A stretch of DNA of 64,000 nucleotides from Paguma larvata (GCA_030068075.1 CM057834.1:92397119-92461118); one strand, 5' to 3'. Positions 48,612-61,946 are shown, counted from the stretch's first letter. Program-made: numbers and translations. Notes: a model not told the origin generated them from the letters alone.

Positions 48612-48990
48612 GAATGAAATCTTGCTATTTGCAACAACATGAATAGAACTAGAATGTATTATGCTAAGTGAAATAAGTCAGTCAGAGAAAGATAAATAGT
48701 GTAAGATTTCACTCATACGTAGAATTTAAGATACAAAACAGATGAACATAAGAGAAGGGAAGCAAAAATAATATAAAAACAGAGAGAGAGACAAACCATA
48801 AGAGACTCCTAAATACAGAGAACAAACTAAGGGTTGCTGGTAGAGAATTGGGTTAGGGGAAGGACTAAAGGGGTGAGGGACATTAAGGAGGACACTGGTT
48901 GGGATGAGCACTGGGTATTATATGTAAGTGATGAATCACTAAATTCTATTCCTGAAAAAAATATACTTTGATTTAAAAAAGGCAAATAAA
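48612..48990 (+). mobile_element. LINE-1 3' end
   Basis: A short 5'-truncated L1: GAATGAAATCTTGCTATTTGC, GAACTAGAATGTATTATGCTAAGTG, GAGACTCCTAAATACAGAGAAC and GAGCACTGGGTATTATATGTAAG, then an A-rich tail. Unit II DNA at about 17870 is continuous without it, so it is specific to unit III. Confidence 0.85.
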
Positions 48991-51900
48991 CAAAGGAAGT
49001 TACCATAGTTGGCAAATACAAAAAAAATCTTTCTCAGTTATTTCTCTAAGAGTATGCATACAAATATTTGAATTTTTCTTTCAATGATAGAAAGTTGAAA
49101 TGTAAAGTGATAAATGGATTTCTCAAATTCATATACACTCAAGAATATGAGGTCGGGCTAGAAGTAAGGTCTCCTGACTCTCATTTCAGGGTTGGTTCCT
49201 CTGGAATGGGCTGGAGGAATTGTGTCGTGGAGACATGGTATACTGAGGGAATTGTACTGTAGTAGTAGTGTTCCCTACAAAGAATAAGGCATATAAAGAA
49301 TCTTAGCATCTACAGAATGCAGTTATGATAAAATATATCACAAGAGATGAATTTCAGGATTGCACATGTTGGAGAAACTGGGTCCTCAATAATTGGACTC
49401 AGTGTATGTGAAGAGTCAGGCTACAAAATCCAGATATGAAGTAGATAAAAAGAACCCAAGAAGAATAACTAATTGCTCTCTCAGGAGTAAAAATTATCTT
49501 TGAAATATCACCTTCCCAAGTGGCCCTGAGATCTTCCGTTCCCAAATAGTAGGATGATGCAAATATGCCTGCCTGTGTTGGATATACACAGTGATGCAAT
49601 AACTAAGTTTTCAGCCACAGTTTAGAGGACTCTCTTTAAAGTGCCATTTCTATTGATAACTCACTTGTTTAAAATTATGGTCAGCATGAAAGAAAGAATA
49701 TCTATGGGTTGTGGGACTTACCTTCATGTCCTCTGCTTCTGAATTCAAGACTTGTAATCTACGTCTGCTAAGACTGTAGAGGACTCCAGTGAGAAGGCCA
49801 AATATGATTACAGCTCAAAGGGAGTGTTACAGAAGATGAGGCACAAACTTTCAGGGGAGAAAAAGCTTTTGGCATTTTATCTCTTAGCCATAGAGCATCA
49901 TCTCTGTAATTAATGGAGGGGAAATATGAAGAAGGGGCTCACCCACAAGCCCCAACTGTATTTCAGATTGGATTTTTGAGGCTGATCCAAGGTTTTGTCC
50001 ATCCATGCAGTCTTCGAATTGGCAAGAATAGTGGAAAGGGTTATTATTTCAAAATATAATTCTGGAAGTTGAGATACTGAAGAATCCTATAGTGTGCATT
50101 CCTTTCGAGTCTTTTCAAATCAATAGTTCTCTCTTCCTAATGTGGGGCAAGGGGAGGAGATTATTTATGAAGCCATCAGTCAAAAGAAATGGAAAATATT
50201 ATTGGGTAGATTTAAATATATAACACACTCACTGGTGTAAGATATTAAATGTGGCACTGAATGTTGAATAGGAAAACATACGCATGTTTCAGGCCCTGGA
50301 TACTTCCTTTCTTGCAAAGGAAAATTGAGTATTTTGGAGTGTTGGTTCATAAAGTAGCAATGGAAGCTAAATCCAACTAAAACCTGATTAATAAATGTGG
50401 ACAGCAGTATCTGAAGACATCTGTAGAGAACACAAATGATGAGCCTGTCTGTGTATACCAACATATGAAAAGTTCTGTCATACTTGATTTGTTTGTCTAT
50501 AGTATGGGTCAGGTTATTCATCTTTTTCTTGAGGAGAAGTTCCTCATAATTCCTCAAGGCTGTATCAGTACATTAGAGCAGGAATACAGGAAGGATGTGC
50601 TAAAAGGCTAAAAGGGTACTTTATGCTGAGAATTGCTTCTTGGGGCAATACCCTGTCTCTCAGGCAAGCAGCAGAGCTATAGGGAGGTCAGAATGAAGAG
50701 GGCTACCATTTGAGAGGTCCACTGGTCAGAATTTAAGTAAATTATGATAGTCAGGAGATGCTTCATTTTCACGACTCAAAATGCCCAGATGTTAACAACA
50801 AATATTACTAAAAATCACTGCCTGAGAATTTACCATTAAAATATATTTAACTTAAGATCTTGACTTTGCCAATCTTATTTTTAAGACGGGGAGAGGAAAG
50901 GGCAGTTTTAGCGCATGGACCATTTTCCTGGAGGGCAGACATTGATGTAGAGTTAGACATGGCACGAAAGTATTTGTTCATAGATGAAATGTTAGAAGAT
51001 GGACTCAGATAAAGGGAGGCAGGAATAAGCCAAAGCTAAATTTTATCTACCCCATGGAGATAAAGACCAGTCCTGGTTTTAACATCAGCAAAAAGCATTG
51101 TCTGAATTTTTTGCTCTTCATCTTGTTCAGGTGACAGATATTTTCAGCTGAAGGTGTTATAAGGTTATAAGAGATTTAAAAAAGAGGAAAAATAATTGTG
51201 GTTCAATTTATGGAATGAGAATAGGTTGAAAAATGCATTTAACCTCTTCATTTCAATTTTTATAATACAGAAAATGTAATAGTTTCCATAAGCTCAATGA
51301 ACAAATTTGCTTTACTTAAAGAAAGATAGTAATGATTGACTAAAATTTAACTTTTAAGTTAGATATATTGTGTCACATCAAAGAAAGGGTGTTTTTTTTT
51401 TGAGAAATATCAACACCTATTTTTTTTATTTCTTTGTCATAGAGATAATAACATTTCTATCCTGATATCTGCAGTAACTGATAATTGCTGGATATTCCGA
51501 GAAGATACATACAGGTGCTTTTAGCCAGAGTCCAACAATGGTAATATTTTAAATGAAAAAAGAAATTGTCTTTGTAGTCCAGAGCTAACTTTTCCCACAA
51601 CTTGAGTGTCATTCACACTGAAACTTACAGTTTCCTTCTCTTACCTGACTCATTTTCAAGGGTCAGTTTACAACAAGGTTAGGTGCTTCATAGAAAACTC
51701 CCATATAACATTATTTTATTTAAAAAAATATTTCATTTTTAACCATTTCACTAAAATGACAGTGATCAAAATAAAACTAACAGATTTCAGGCCGTAGCAA
51801 CGTGCCTTAAGAAGATAATTTTTCATGGACTGTTTCAATGAGAGCTATCATGTCACATACTGTGTTTTGTTAGTTATGATCCATGTAATTACCTTACCTC

Positions 51901-52136
51901 CACCATAATTCATCAAAGATGAGCATGAGGAATTCCTTATTTCATGGTGCTCTTGTCCAAGGAGCACTCATGGGGTATATTATTGTTTAACATGATGTTC
52001 TGAATAGGCAGCGTGGATTGTTTATTTTTGAAAAGACAAAACTCAAAACTTACATAGTGAGATGTGGCTTGAGATTTGTTGAGCATGTACATGAAATGAC
52101 ACAAAGGTTGTAAAGTAGGATTTATTGTCTGTCTAT
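48991..52136. other. Upstream module of unit III
   Basis: No gene. Aligns with 17880-20860. The 125-codon minus frame at 50180-50557 has no domain and no equivalent at 19050-19420. Confidence 0.55.
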
Positions 52137-54045
52137 TATTTTTTAAAATAAAAATTATGTTTATTTAAGGTATACAACGTGAAGGTTTTATATACATATA
52201 CATAGTGAAGTGATTACTATTCTCGAGGCAATGAATATATTCTTTCGTGTAGTTACCTTCTATGTGTGTGTGATGAGGACCTAAAATCAATTCTCTTAGC
52301 AAATTCCCAGTATAAGTATTACTAACTATAGTCATCATGATGTACATTAGATCTCAAGACTAATTCATCCTAAAAAACTGCAGTTTTGCACTCTGTAACC
52401 AATATCTCCTCATTTCCTCTTCCCTCGGTAACTACCTTTCTACTCTCTCTATGTATTTGACATTTTAGATTCCACATATAAGGTGAAACCATGCAGTTTT
52501 TTTCTTTCCATATTTGACTCCTTTCATTCAGTGTAATGAATGTCCTGCAGGTTCATTCGTGTTGTTGCAAATGGCAGGACCCTTTTTTTTAAGGCTGAAA
52601 AATATTCCATTGTATGTATATATATCACAATTTCTTTATCCATTCAACAGATACTTAATTTGTTTCCATATCTTGGCTGTTGTGAATAATGCTGCAACGA
52701 ACATGGGAGTGAGGTACTTCAAGGTACTGAGCTCATTTCCTTTGGATAAATACGAGAAGCGGGATTGTCGAATCACGTGGTAGTTCTATTGTCAATTTAT
52801 TGAGGAAATGCCATACTATTTTCCATATTGGCTGTAGCAATTTACATTCCCACAAACATGTACAGGGTTCCCTTTTCTCCACATCTTGCCAACACTTGTT
52901 ATTTATTATTTCATAATAGCCATCCTAACATAGGTCAGGTGGTATCTCATTATGGTTTTGATTTGTATTTCCCTGATGATTGGTGAGATATGGCGAGATA
53001 TCTTTTCATTTACCTGTCGGCATGTGTATGTCTTCTTGAAAAAAAATGTCTGCTCAGGACTTTGCTAACATTTAAAACCTGGTTGTTTGTTGCTTTTGCT
53101 ATTGAGTTATATGCATTCTTTATATAGTTTGGATATTAACCCTTTATCAGATATATGGTTTGCAAATGTTTTCTCTCAATCCCTAGCTTGCCCTTTCATT
53201 TTGTTGATTGTTTCCTTTGCTGTGAAAAAGCTTTTAGTCTGACATAATCCCACTTGTTTATTTTTGCTTTTGTTGCTTAAGCTTTTGGTGTCTATATAAA
53301 AAAAATCATTGCCTAGACCAATGACGGGGGTGTTTTCCCTATGATTTCTTCTAGGGGTTTCCAAGCCTTAGAGTGTAGGCTTTAATTCATTTTGAGTTTA
53401 TTTTTATGTATGCATAAGATAAATGTCTCTTTATTTTCTGTGGACTGGGAGACTCTTAAATTTTTTTTAATGTTTTATTTATTTTTGAGAGACAGAGCAT
53501 GAGCAGGGGAAGGGCAGAAAGAGAGAGGGAGACACAGAATCCGAAGCAGGCTACAGGCTCTGAGCTGTCAGCACAGAGCCTGATGCGAGCTTGAACCCAT
53601 GAACCATGAGATCATGACCTGAGCTGAAGTCGGCTGCTTAACTGACTGAGCCACCCAGGTGCCCCTGGGAGACTCTTGAATGCTGAGTCTTGTTGGGTCA
53701 CAGAGCTAGGGAGTCAGGTCCCTCAGGTGATAGCCATAAAAGTTAGAGTGCTGGATATTCGGTCCAATTACTTTAATCCTTAGAGACAAGCTGGGAGTTG
53801 TGGGTTCTCTCCCAATTGTAAGGAACTGTGCTAGTAATGGAGATTGTGCCATTAATGCGTCTCAGCATTTTCTACCTGTTTTAATGTGGGTATTTTCTCA
53901 GTCATCCTATGTAGGAGTTGCTCAACTACTTTTTGGATTTCTCTTGGAATTGATCTGTATGTAGATGTTTATTTAGAGCATCCATGAGAAGAGACAAAGT
54001 CCTATTCTGCAACCTTGCTGTCTGCCTTTCTCAGATTTTATTGTA
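52137..54045 (-). mobile_element. Old LINE-1 on minus strand, interrupted by a SINE
   Basis: 3' UTR complement at 52137-52620 (TTATTTAAGGTATACAACGTG, ATTCTCTTAGCAAATTCCCAGTA), then ORF2 C-terminal complement to 53445 (CATTCCCACAAACATGTACAGGG). The nature of 53678-54045 is less sure. Unit II near 20840 is continuous without this 1.9 kb, so it is specific to unit III. Frames are broken. Confidence 0.75.
53446..53677 (-). mobile_element. Carnivore SINE (felid type), minus strand, nested in L1
   Basis: SINE at 53458-53665 ending GAGCCACCCAGGTGCCCC. The target duplication TGGGAGACTCTT lies at 53446-53457 and 53666-53677. Confidence 0.93.
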
Positions 54046-55745
54046 TATTAAAGGAGCATTAGGTACCTGGCAAAAAGATAAAGTAGCCAAAGTTGTAACA
54101 AATAATGAGAAGAGAACACAGACAAATTTATACAGGAGGGAGAGCAAAATAGGACTCTTAACTATAATCATTGTTCAACACTGGCTTTGAGGCAAGTAAA
54201 TATTCTCTCAACTAATCGTGATTAGAGAAAAGCAAAGCAAAGAGTGGCGGAGGAAGTATTATGATACAGCAGGAAAGAAAGAACTGTTGAAAGAACAGAT
54301 CAAGTTTTGAGAAGGAAATTAAAGATATTTATGAAAATGTGTGTGTCTGAATCATGAATGAGAAGGGCATTCTTGTTCTGTTTTGTTGTTTAAGAGATAA
54401 GAGAATTGAAACGTAGATAGTCTTCATCTTTCTGTTCAATGACCTTAATCTGATACCTGTGTGGGTTCTGGGATAGGCAGGCAGCTATTTCTGCCCTCAA
54501 TCCCTCTTGCTGCCTTTAGCTACTATTTTCCCTTATGTTGTACACTGCAAGAAAAGGGAAGTTATGAACAGGCAGTAATTCAAATTATTTTTTTTAATTT
54601 TATTTATTCCTTTTTAATGTTCAAAACTGACATAATAATAAAATATTTTCTACTGAAAAACACTCCCTGCATGGGGAAGTAGGAGGAAACTCCATTCCAA
54701 CATACATCTACGTGAATCATACTTTCTTCTCTTGGACAATAAAGACAATAAAGAAGGATCCTTAAATATTCGTGTTTCTTTCCTCTCTGTATCAAGTCTT
54801 CTTTGCTTTCTTTTGAGCCCACCTACAAAGGGTAAATTATTATTAGCAGTAAAATGAAAAGAGAAAAATAAAAAGAACGAGATACCATTACGTTTCCCTT
54901 TCTGATCCCACTGAAGGCTGAGAGACCAAAGGCCAAGAGGATCAAAGGCAATTAAGAAACAAAAAGTCTTCAAAGCCCGCCATCCATTCCTAAGCCCTCA
55001 GTTCTGTGGAAGATTGCCTCCAATTTTATTTATGTTTGAATTTGTGGAGGGGATGCATGGAGAAAATCATGTTTTCTACCTTATCTACTCTACGTAGCAG
55101 AGGTCATGTGACTGCTAATACTTCCTCTACTATAATGCTACTACTAGTAATGGTTCACAAAGTACTTTCCCCATGAATTACCTACCTTTGAGCTTAAATG
55201 TACTTGTGAGTTGGATGATATTCCTCTGTTTCATATATATATAAAAGCTTGTCTCCTAGCCCAAATAGCATAGCTGTAAATAAATGATAAATAAAATCTA
55301 TTTAAAAAATCTAGGTTCTCTGATTCCAGATCTTTCCACAAGAATCTGACTTTTCCCAATGTTTCCTTTTGTAATAAATTTACCATTTTCATTATGATGG
55401 GTTCAGTTGACATATGTAAAGTAGTTTTAAAAAATTTTCCAACCAAGTTTTCTTCATTGTTTATCACTTTACCTACCATTGTCACCTACCAGACGTTACT
55501 TGCTCTGGAATCTGAGGTAAGTTTGTAAGATGGGAGCTCCTAGAATTGTACTACATTACCTCAGGGTTTCCCTGAGACCACTTCGTGTCCTTTTGAAGGT
55601 GCTGGCCTGACTCTGATGCAGAGTGGGTATGTTGGGAGAAAGCCTGTCATCTTGGCCTGTGATTAGTCTGAAACATCTGGTAAAGGCTAGCCAGTTGTAT
55701 ACAGTATGTATTCACTAAAACAGTTCTTTGATTTCAACAGCTTCT
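54046..55745. other. Proximal upstream region of OR copy 3
   Basis: No gene. Aligns with 20870-21010, 23600-24030 and 24080-25180 of unit II; about 2.6 kb of unit II (21000-23600) is missing here. Confidence 0.5.
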
Positions 55746-55767
55746 ATTATCTCTGACTTTTTGCAGA
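55746..55767 (+). promoter_or_regulatory. Probable 3' splice acceptor before OR copy 3
   Basis: Pyrimidine-rich run then TTTTTGCAG, with AG at 55765-55766, 24 bases before the ATG. It is kept even though the coding exon is broken. Confidence 0.55.
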
Positions 55768-55790
55768 CTAATGATTCTCACATTTTTTAA

Positions 55791-56745
55791 ATGGAAACAG
55801 ACAACCAGACATGGGTGAGAGAATTTATTCTCCTCGGCCTATCCAGTGAATGGTACATGCAGGTCTTACTCTTTGTTCTGTTCTTAGTCATGTACTTGGT
55901 GACAGTGCTGGGGAACTTCCTCATTGTTCTTCTGATCCGACTGGACAGCCGACTCCACACTCCCATGTACTTCTTTCTCACCAACCTCTCCCTTGTTGAT
56001 GTCTCTTATGCCACAAGCATCATTCCTCAGATGTTGGTGCATCTTCTTGCAGAACATAAAGCAATCCCATTTGTGAGCTGTGCAGCCCAGTTATTTTTCT
56101 CCCTGGGCTTGGGTGGGATTGAGTTTGCTCTACTGGCAGTGATGGCCTATGACCGCTATGTGGCTGTGTGTGACCCCCTGCGATACTCGGTCATCATGCA
56201 TGGAGGGCTCTGTACTAGGTTGGCCGTCACCTGCCTGGGTCAGTGGTTCTATCAATTCTCTCATTCATACTGCCATCACCTTTCAGCTGCCCATGTGCGC
56301 AAACAAGTATATTGATCACATATCATGTGAAATTTTAGCTGTGGTCAGGCTGGCCTGTGTGGACACCTCGTCCAATGAGATCATAATCATGGTTTCTAGC
56401 ATTGTCTTGCTGATGACACCCTTCTGCCTGGTCCTCTTGTCCTACATCCAGATCATCTCCACCATCCTGAAGATCCAGTCCACAGAGGGAAGAAGAAAGC
56501 CTTCCACACCTGTGCGTCTCACCTCACAGTGGTTGTCCTGTGCTATGGCATGGCCATTTTCACTTACATCCAGCCTCGCTCCAGCCCCCTCTGTCCTTCA
56601 GGAGAAGTTGATCTCTCTCTTCTATGCTGTTTTGACACCCATGCTGAACCCCATGATTTATAGTGTAAGGAATAAGGAGGTGAAGGGGGCCTGGCAGAAG
56701 CTACTAGGGCAGTTTTCTGGATTAACGTCAAAACTGGCAACTTGA
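55791..56745 (+). pseudogene. OR2F1-like: Olfactory receptor OR2F type, copy 3, three frameshifts
   Basis: Full-length match to copies 1 and 2, broken by three one-base indels. An extra G at about 56233 (codon 148, start of TM4) shifts the frame. One G is missing from the GGAAGGAAG run near 56492 (after TEGR, about codon 234). One extra C is present in the C run at 56585-56589 (about codon 265). Between the last two the receptor frame is different, so TM6 (KAFHTCASH) would be misread; the last part returns to the same frame as after the first shift. No in-frame stop is seen at the ends: NQT at N5 and MAYDRYVAVC are intact, and the 3' part ends TSKLAT plus stop. Few other lesions, so the loss is recent. 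A sequencing or assembly error at one site is possible, at all three unlikely. Confidence 0.92.
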
Positions 56746-57668
56746 TGAATCTTGTACATCACTTAGAGAAAGGAACTTTGCCTGTGTTTTCTCCCACTTA
56801 ACTCAGATATGGCAGGCATCAGCTGTGTTGTCCTGGAAACCAGGAAGGAGATGCTGACACATGCCCAGGAGTTTGAGTTGTTGGGTTGGAGTGTGGGTTG
56901 TGAGTATATTTTTATGTCACAGCAGCATGTTCAGTGGAGTAGAGGACTGAACTTCTCACCCTTACTCAATCTTCATTCATTTGGAGTAATTGAGACAGTA
57001 CCACTTACAATTTACCATTTACCATTTGGTACCACAGTACTATTTACAATTACTGAGAGTAATTGAAGACAATACCACGTACTGTTTCGGTTTGTCACAT
57101 TGTTTGTGATCACTGACCTATTCATGAATCCTACCTTGGAACACAGGTTTTTATTCATCCACATTTTGTAAGAGATTATGATGTTTCCATTGGGAACAAA
57201 ATCATTGTTAATTTGAAGACTCACTTAAAATGTATGGTATATGTAGCCATATTCATTAATTGTTTGAGTCATTGTTCGAAGAAGGATTTTGCTATCAAGG
57301 CTGATGAAGATTTTTTGTGCTAGACCTACTACACGTGGATATAAAGACTATCTGAGTAATGGAAATAATTGGGTGGAGATATATCAACTAAAATTCTGTT
57401 GTACTCCAATAAGGATATAACCAAGGGTTGTTTGTATACAATGACATTATTGGCTAAGAAAAATTTGAGATCTAGTTACTGCTAATTTATCGTGTATACA
57501 TCAGCATTCATTCAACGGCAAAAATTCTCTAATTCTGAAAATTCAGTGAACTTTTTCTCTGAAGCTTTAGAAATAAAATAAATAAGCAATGAGATAAATT
57601 GTATAAAATATCAAAGACATTGTTAATATAAGAAAAGCAGTTTCCTTAGGCAATCAATGAAAGATAAT
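56746..57668. other. Downstream flank of OR copy 3
   Basis: The first 130 bases are nearly identical to those after copies 1 and 2. Farther out it aligns loosely with 7700-8430. A small local duplication of an ACAATTTACCATTTACC-type phrase lies at 57007-57055. No gene. Confidence 0.55.
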
Positions 57669-58006
<338 letters not shown>

Positions 58007-58822
58007 TGACGTGGATTTGGAGTTATCAGGATAGGTCAGTCTGCTGTGCAGATGTTACTTTCAAGTCTTCATATTAAGAGCTTTCTTGTATATTCCCCAC
58101 CCCAACACACAAACACAAGCCCCAACTCAACCATTGTTGAGTAAATCAACAATGTAATTTTTGTTGTAAATTTTGTTGTAAATTATAACAATGTAAATCT
58201 AGTGAGCTAGCATCATCTTTGAGTGTACCTCACCTCTGACTGTCAACCTCAGTAAGATAAAAGGGGAAGAAATGATTAAATGAGATTTGTAGGAGATGGA
58301 GGAGAAATAATATAATTGTGAATCATTACTTTCTTCAAGAACCTCAAAATGGTACCTTCTTTTTGTCCCTTTGTCTCTCCATTGAATCTTTAATTCATAT
58401 TTGGTTGATGTGTATTTGGGAGGTAGTGATCAGGAGATGAAGCATTTTCACTGACACCTGTTTTTCTCTGTGAAACAAGAAGAGGCACCCATTGCTGAGA
58501 GTGTAGAAGAGGAAAGGCAGGACTAAGAGGTGTGGGAATGGTGAAGGTTAAAAGCCCATGTGGGGTCTAGGAGAATGTGCCCCATTAGCTCTGGATGCTG
58601 TTCTCTGGAATTCCAGACAGTATAAATTACAAGGTCATAGTGGTCAAATTTTCCCTCTGATATGACCAACTTTATCTTTGTTCTTAGCCTTCTCTAAAAT
58701 AAAGTCACAGGTGATCATTTTGTGGGCATCGACTTTGTTGAAGACACTGCTGTAGGCATCGTGGGTATAAAAGTAGTGTTTAGATATGGCCATTGCCTCA
58801 GGAAATTTACAGTTTTCTAGGA
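58007..58822. other. Non-coding flank, homology to units I and II fades
   Basis: Alignable with 8490-8760 up to about 58400. Beyond that no counterpart in the window is visible and no gene is seen. Confidence 0.45.
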
Positions 58823-59100
58823 CAGGTGTTGGGAAACTTTCTGTAATTGACCAGACTGTAAATATTTTAGACTTTGTGGGCCATGCAATCTACATCACAG
58901 CTACTCAGTTTGGCAATTGCAGCACTAAAACAGCCATAGACAACACATAAAAGAATGAGTGTGGCTAGTACCAATAAATCTTAGTTTATGAACACTGAAA
59001 TTTGAATTTTATAAGTTATTAAATATTCTTTTGATTTTTTCAACCATTTAAAACACATAAAACACATCTTCTTGGCCTCTGGGCTGTAGTTTTTTATACC
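58823..59100 (+). mobile_element. Old hAT-type DNA transposon remnant (MER3/MER5 group style)
   Basis: CAGGTGTTGGGAAACTTTCTG start, TAAATATTTTAGACTTTGTGGGCCA, AACAGCCATAGACAACAC and GGCCTCTGGGCTGTAG near the end match a very common non-autonomous mammalian hAT repeat. I am sure of the type of repeat but not of the subfamily name. Confidence 0.7.
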
Positions 59101-59153
59101 ATTATAGAATAAATAGTATAAAAAGGTAATATTATAACACAAGGTATGCACAG

Positions 59154-59389
59154 AAAGAGCTCTGGGATGCCCTGGGTGGCTCAGTCGGTCAGGGGACTGA
59201 CTTCACTCAGGTCATGATCTCACAGATCATGATTTCGAGTCCCGTGTCAGGCTGTGCTGACAATTCAGAGCCTGGAGCCTGCTTTGGATTCTGTGTGTGT
59301 GTGTCTCTCTCTCTGCCTCTTCCTCACTCACGTTCTGTCTCTCTCTCAAAAATAAATAAACGTTAAAAAATTAAAAAAAAAGAGCTCTG
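59154..59389 (+). mobile_element. Carnivore SINE (felid type) with target duplication
   Basis: SINE at 59165-59378: GGATGCCCTGGGTGGCTCAG, AGGTCATGATCTCACAGATC, a small (GT)n at 59292-59302, tail AAAAATAAATAAACGTTAAAA. The 11-base target duplication AAAGAGCTCTG lies at 59154-59164 and 59379-59389. Confidence 0.94.
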
Positions 59390-59739
59390 AAAATTCAAAG
59401 AAAGAGGGATTTGTTTTCTCAGTGCGGAATGGGGGTTGATAGGTGAAGGCTTCTGAGAGAAGATGAAGTAGTTCTCATTTGATTTTCCATTTCATAAAGC
59501 ATCAAATTTCTCAAAGTCACTTACGTTCAATTACCTAAGTTCTAAGGACTCCATACTAATGGAAAATTGGAGGAGAAGAATCCAATGCAGATGGTTTGGC
59601 AAAGATGGTGCATTGAGCACCATCTTTGGCATCTGTTGAATACTGATTGGATGATTTGCATTACTTCTTAGACCTTGAAGAATTTAACTACAGTGACTGG
59701 TCTGTAGGAGCACATTATCTTATATGTGTGTATGTAGGT

Positions 59740-59741
59740 GT

Positions 59742-59786
<45 letters not shown>
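59740..59786 (+). repeat. (TG)n microsatellite
   Basis: About 22 uninterrupted GT units at the left border of the following L1 piece. Confidence 0.95.
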
Positions 59787-59789
<3 letters not shown>

Positions 59790-59805
59790 ACACAAGGTAT
59801 GCACA

Positions 59806-61085
59806 CAGAAATACACCATACCTTCCCTATCCATTCATCAATTGATGGACATTTGGGCTCTTTCCATAATTTGGCTATTGTTGATAGTGCTGCTATAAAT
59901 ATTGGGGTACATGTGCCCCAAGAATCAGCACTCCCGTGATTCATTCATTGGATGAATTCCTAGTAGTGCTATTGCTGGTTTGTAGGCTAATTCAGTCTTT
60001 AATTTTTTTGAGGAACATCCACACTGTTTCCCAGAGTGGCTGCACCAGTTTGCCTTCCCACCAACGATGCAAGAGGGTTCCCCTTTCTCCACATATATCC
60101 TTTCCAACATCTGTTGTTCCTGAGTTGTTAATTTTAGCCATTCTGACTGGTGTGAGGTGGTATCTCATTGTGGTTTTGATTTGTATTTCCCTGATGAGTG
60201 ATGTTGAGCATCTTTTCATGTGGCTGTGAACTATTTGGATGTCTTCTTTGGAAAAGTGTCTGTTCATGTCTTCTGCCCATTTCTTCACTGGATTATTTGT
60301 TTTTTGGGTGTTGAGTTTGGTAAGTTCTTTATAGATTTGGATACTAACCCTTTATCAGATATGTCATTTGAGTATCTTCTCCCATCCTGTCGGTTGCCTT
60401 TTAGTTTTGTTCATTGTTTCCTTTACTGTGCAGAAGCTTTTTATCTTGATGAGGTCCCAATAGTTAATTTTTGCTTTTAAAACCTTGCCTTTGGAGACAT
60501 GTCAAGTAAGAAGCTGCTGTGGCAGAGGTCAAAGAGGTTGTTGCCTGTTTTCTCTTCTAGAATTTTGATGGTTTTCTGTCTCACATTTAGGTCTTACATT
60601 CATTTTGAATTTATTTTTGTGAATGGTGTAAGGAAGTGGTCTAGTTTCATTCTTCTGCATGTTGCTGTCCAGTTCTCCCAGCACCATTTTTTTTAATGTT
60701 TATTTATTCTTGAGAGAGACAGAGCACAAGTGGGGAAGGGGAAGAGAGTGAGGGAGACACAGTATCCAAAGCAGAGTCCAGACTCAGAGCTGTCAGCACA
60801 GAGCCTGACGTGGGGCTTGAACCCACAAACCTTGAGATCATGACCTGAGCTGAAGTCGGACGCTTATCCGACTGCAACACCCAGGCACTCCCCAGGACTA
60901 AAGAGGCTGTCTTTTTTCCATTGGATACTCTTTCTTGCTTTGTCAAAGATTAGTTGGCCACACATTTATGGGTCTAACTCTGGGTTCTCTATTCGTTTGG
61001 TCGATATGTCTGTTTTTGTGCCAGTACCATACTGTCTTGATGATTACAGCTTTGTAATACAGGCTAAAGTCTGGGTTGTGATGTA
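59806..61085 (-). mobile_element. LINE-1 ORF2 fragment on minus strand, interrupted by a SINE
   Basis: On + it reads the ORF2 C-terminal half complement (CCATTCATCAATTGATGGACATTTGGGC; protein pieces [21 protein letters not shown] and [18 protein letters not shown]) and ends near 61085. The L1 3' UTR and poly(A) are absent at the left; a TG repeat stands there instead, so the 3' end was lost. Frames have a few breaks. Confidence 0.85.
60687..60889 (-). mobile_element. Carnivore SINE, minus strand, nested in L1
   Basis: TTTTAATGTTTATTTATTCTTGAG, GAGATCATGACCTGAGCTG, ending CACCCAGGCACTCC. The L1 phrase CCCAGCACCA before it and CCCAGGACTA after it form an imperfect target duplication, and L1 continues with AAGAGGCTGTC. 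Confidence 0.9.
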
Positions 61086-61946
61086 GGTTAGGCTGTTCTT
61101 GGTTAAGTCAGATCTTCAATATCATTTTCCCCCATCTTCTAGAACATTTCTTTTATAACTTGTATGCACATTACTCCCTGACTCTTGTGAGCTTTCTCTA
61201 TCTTCCTCATCAAAGTGCAACAGGATATTAAACAAGTGCAATCTTGGAAAAATTACAAAACTTAAATAAGACTCAGCTTTATAACATGAAGAATAATAGC
61301 CCCATAGAGAAGTTTGAGTGGATGGAATGAAAAATTATTTGTAAAGCATTTAGTAAAATGTCTGACACACAAAAATATTTGATAACTGTTAGCTACTATC
61401 ATTGTTTTTTTTTCTAATAGAGCATATTTCCCATATTCCCCCACTTTCTTTCCTCCTTGATGCTCTAAAAAATGTTTTAGAACTATTAGCTACTCCACCC
61501 AGAGCAATGTAAGGAATCTGGTCCTTGTAATGGGAATAAATATCTTAATTATTACAATGGTTTATGGTGTTTTAAAAGGCCATGGTACATAAACAGATAG
61601 ATACTATATATCTGTGGGGTTAAATTTCATGGGGTGTTGGTGGTTAAAAAAAGATATTTGAAAAGTTTCCTGAGGCAGACAATAGTGAATAAAAGTTTAA
61701 GAGACACTGGTGTATCTGTAGAGAACTATTTCTTGTTTGGGCACAAATATTCACGAGTGAATCATAAGCACAAAAGACAGAAGACAAGTAGCCTAGAGTT
61801 AATTAACTATGGACTTGAAGCCTGCCCCATCTGTTTTTGCGTATTTTAGTGTCCATTCCTGAACCTTGTCTACTTTGACCTACTCTATCCAAGCAAATCC
61901 TTCTGCCCAATTGGTTCCTATACCTATTTTGGGCCTGTATAACCTC
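61086..61946. other. Non-coding spacer
   Basis: AT-rich with no gene and no repeat I can name. Confidence 0.45.
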
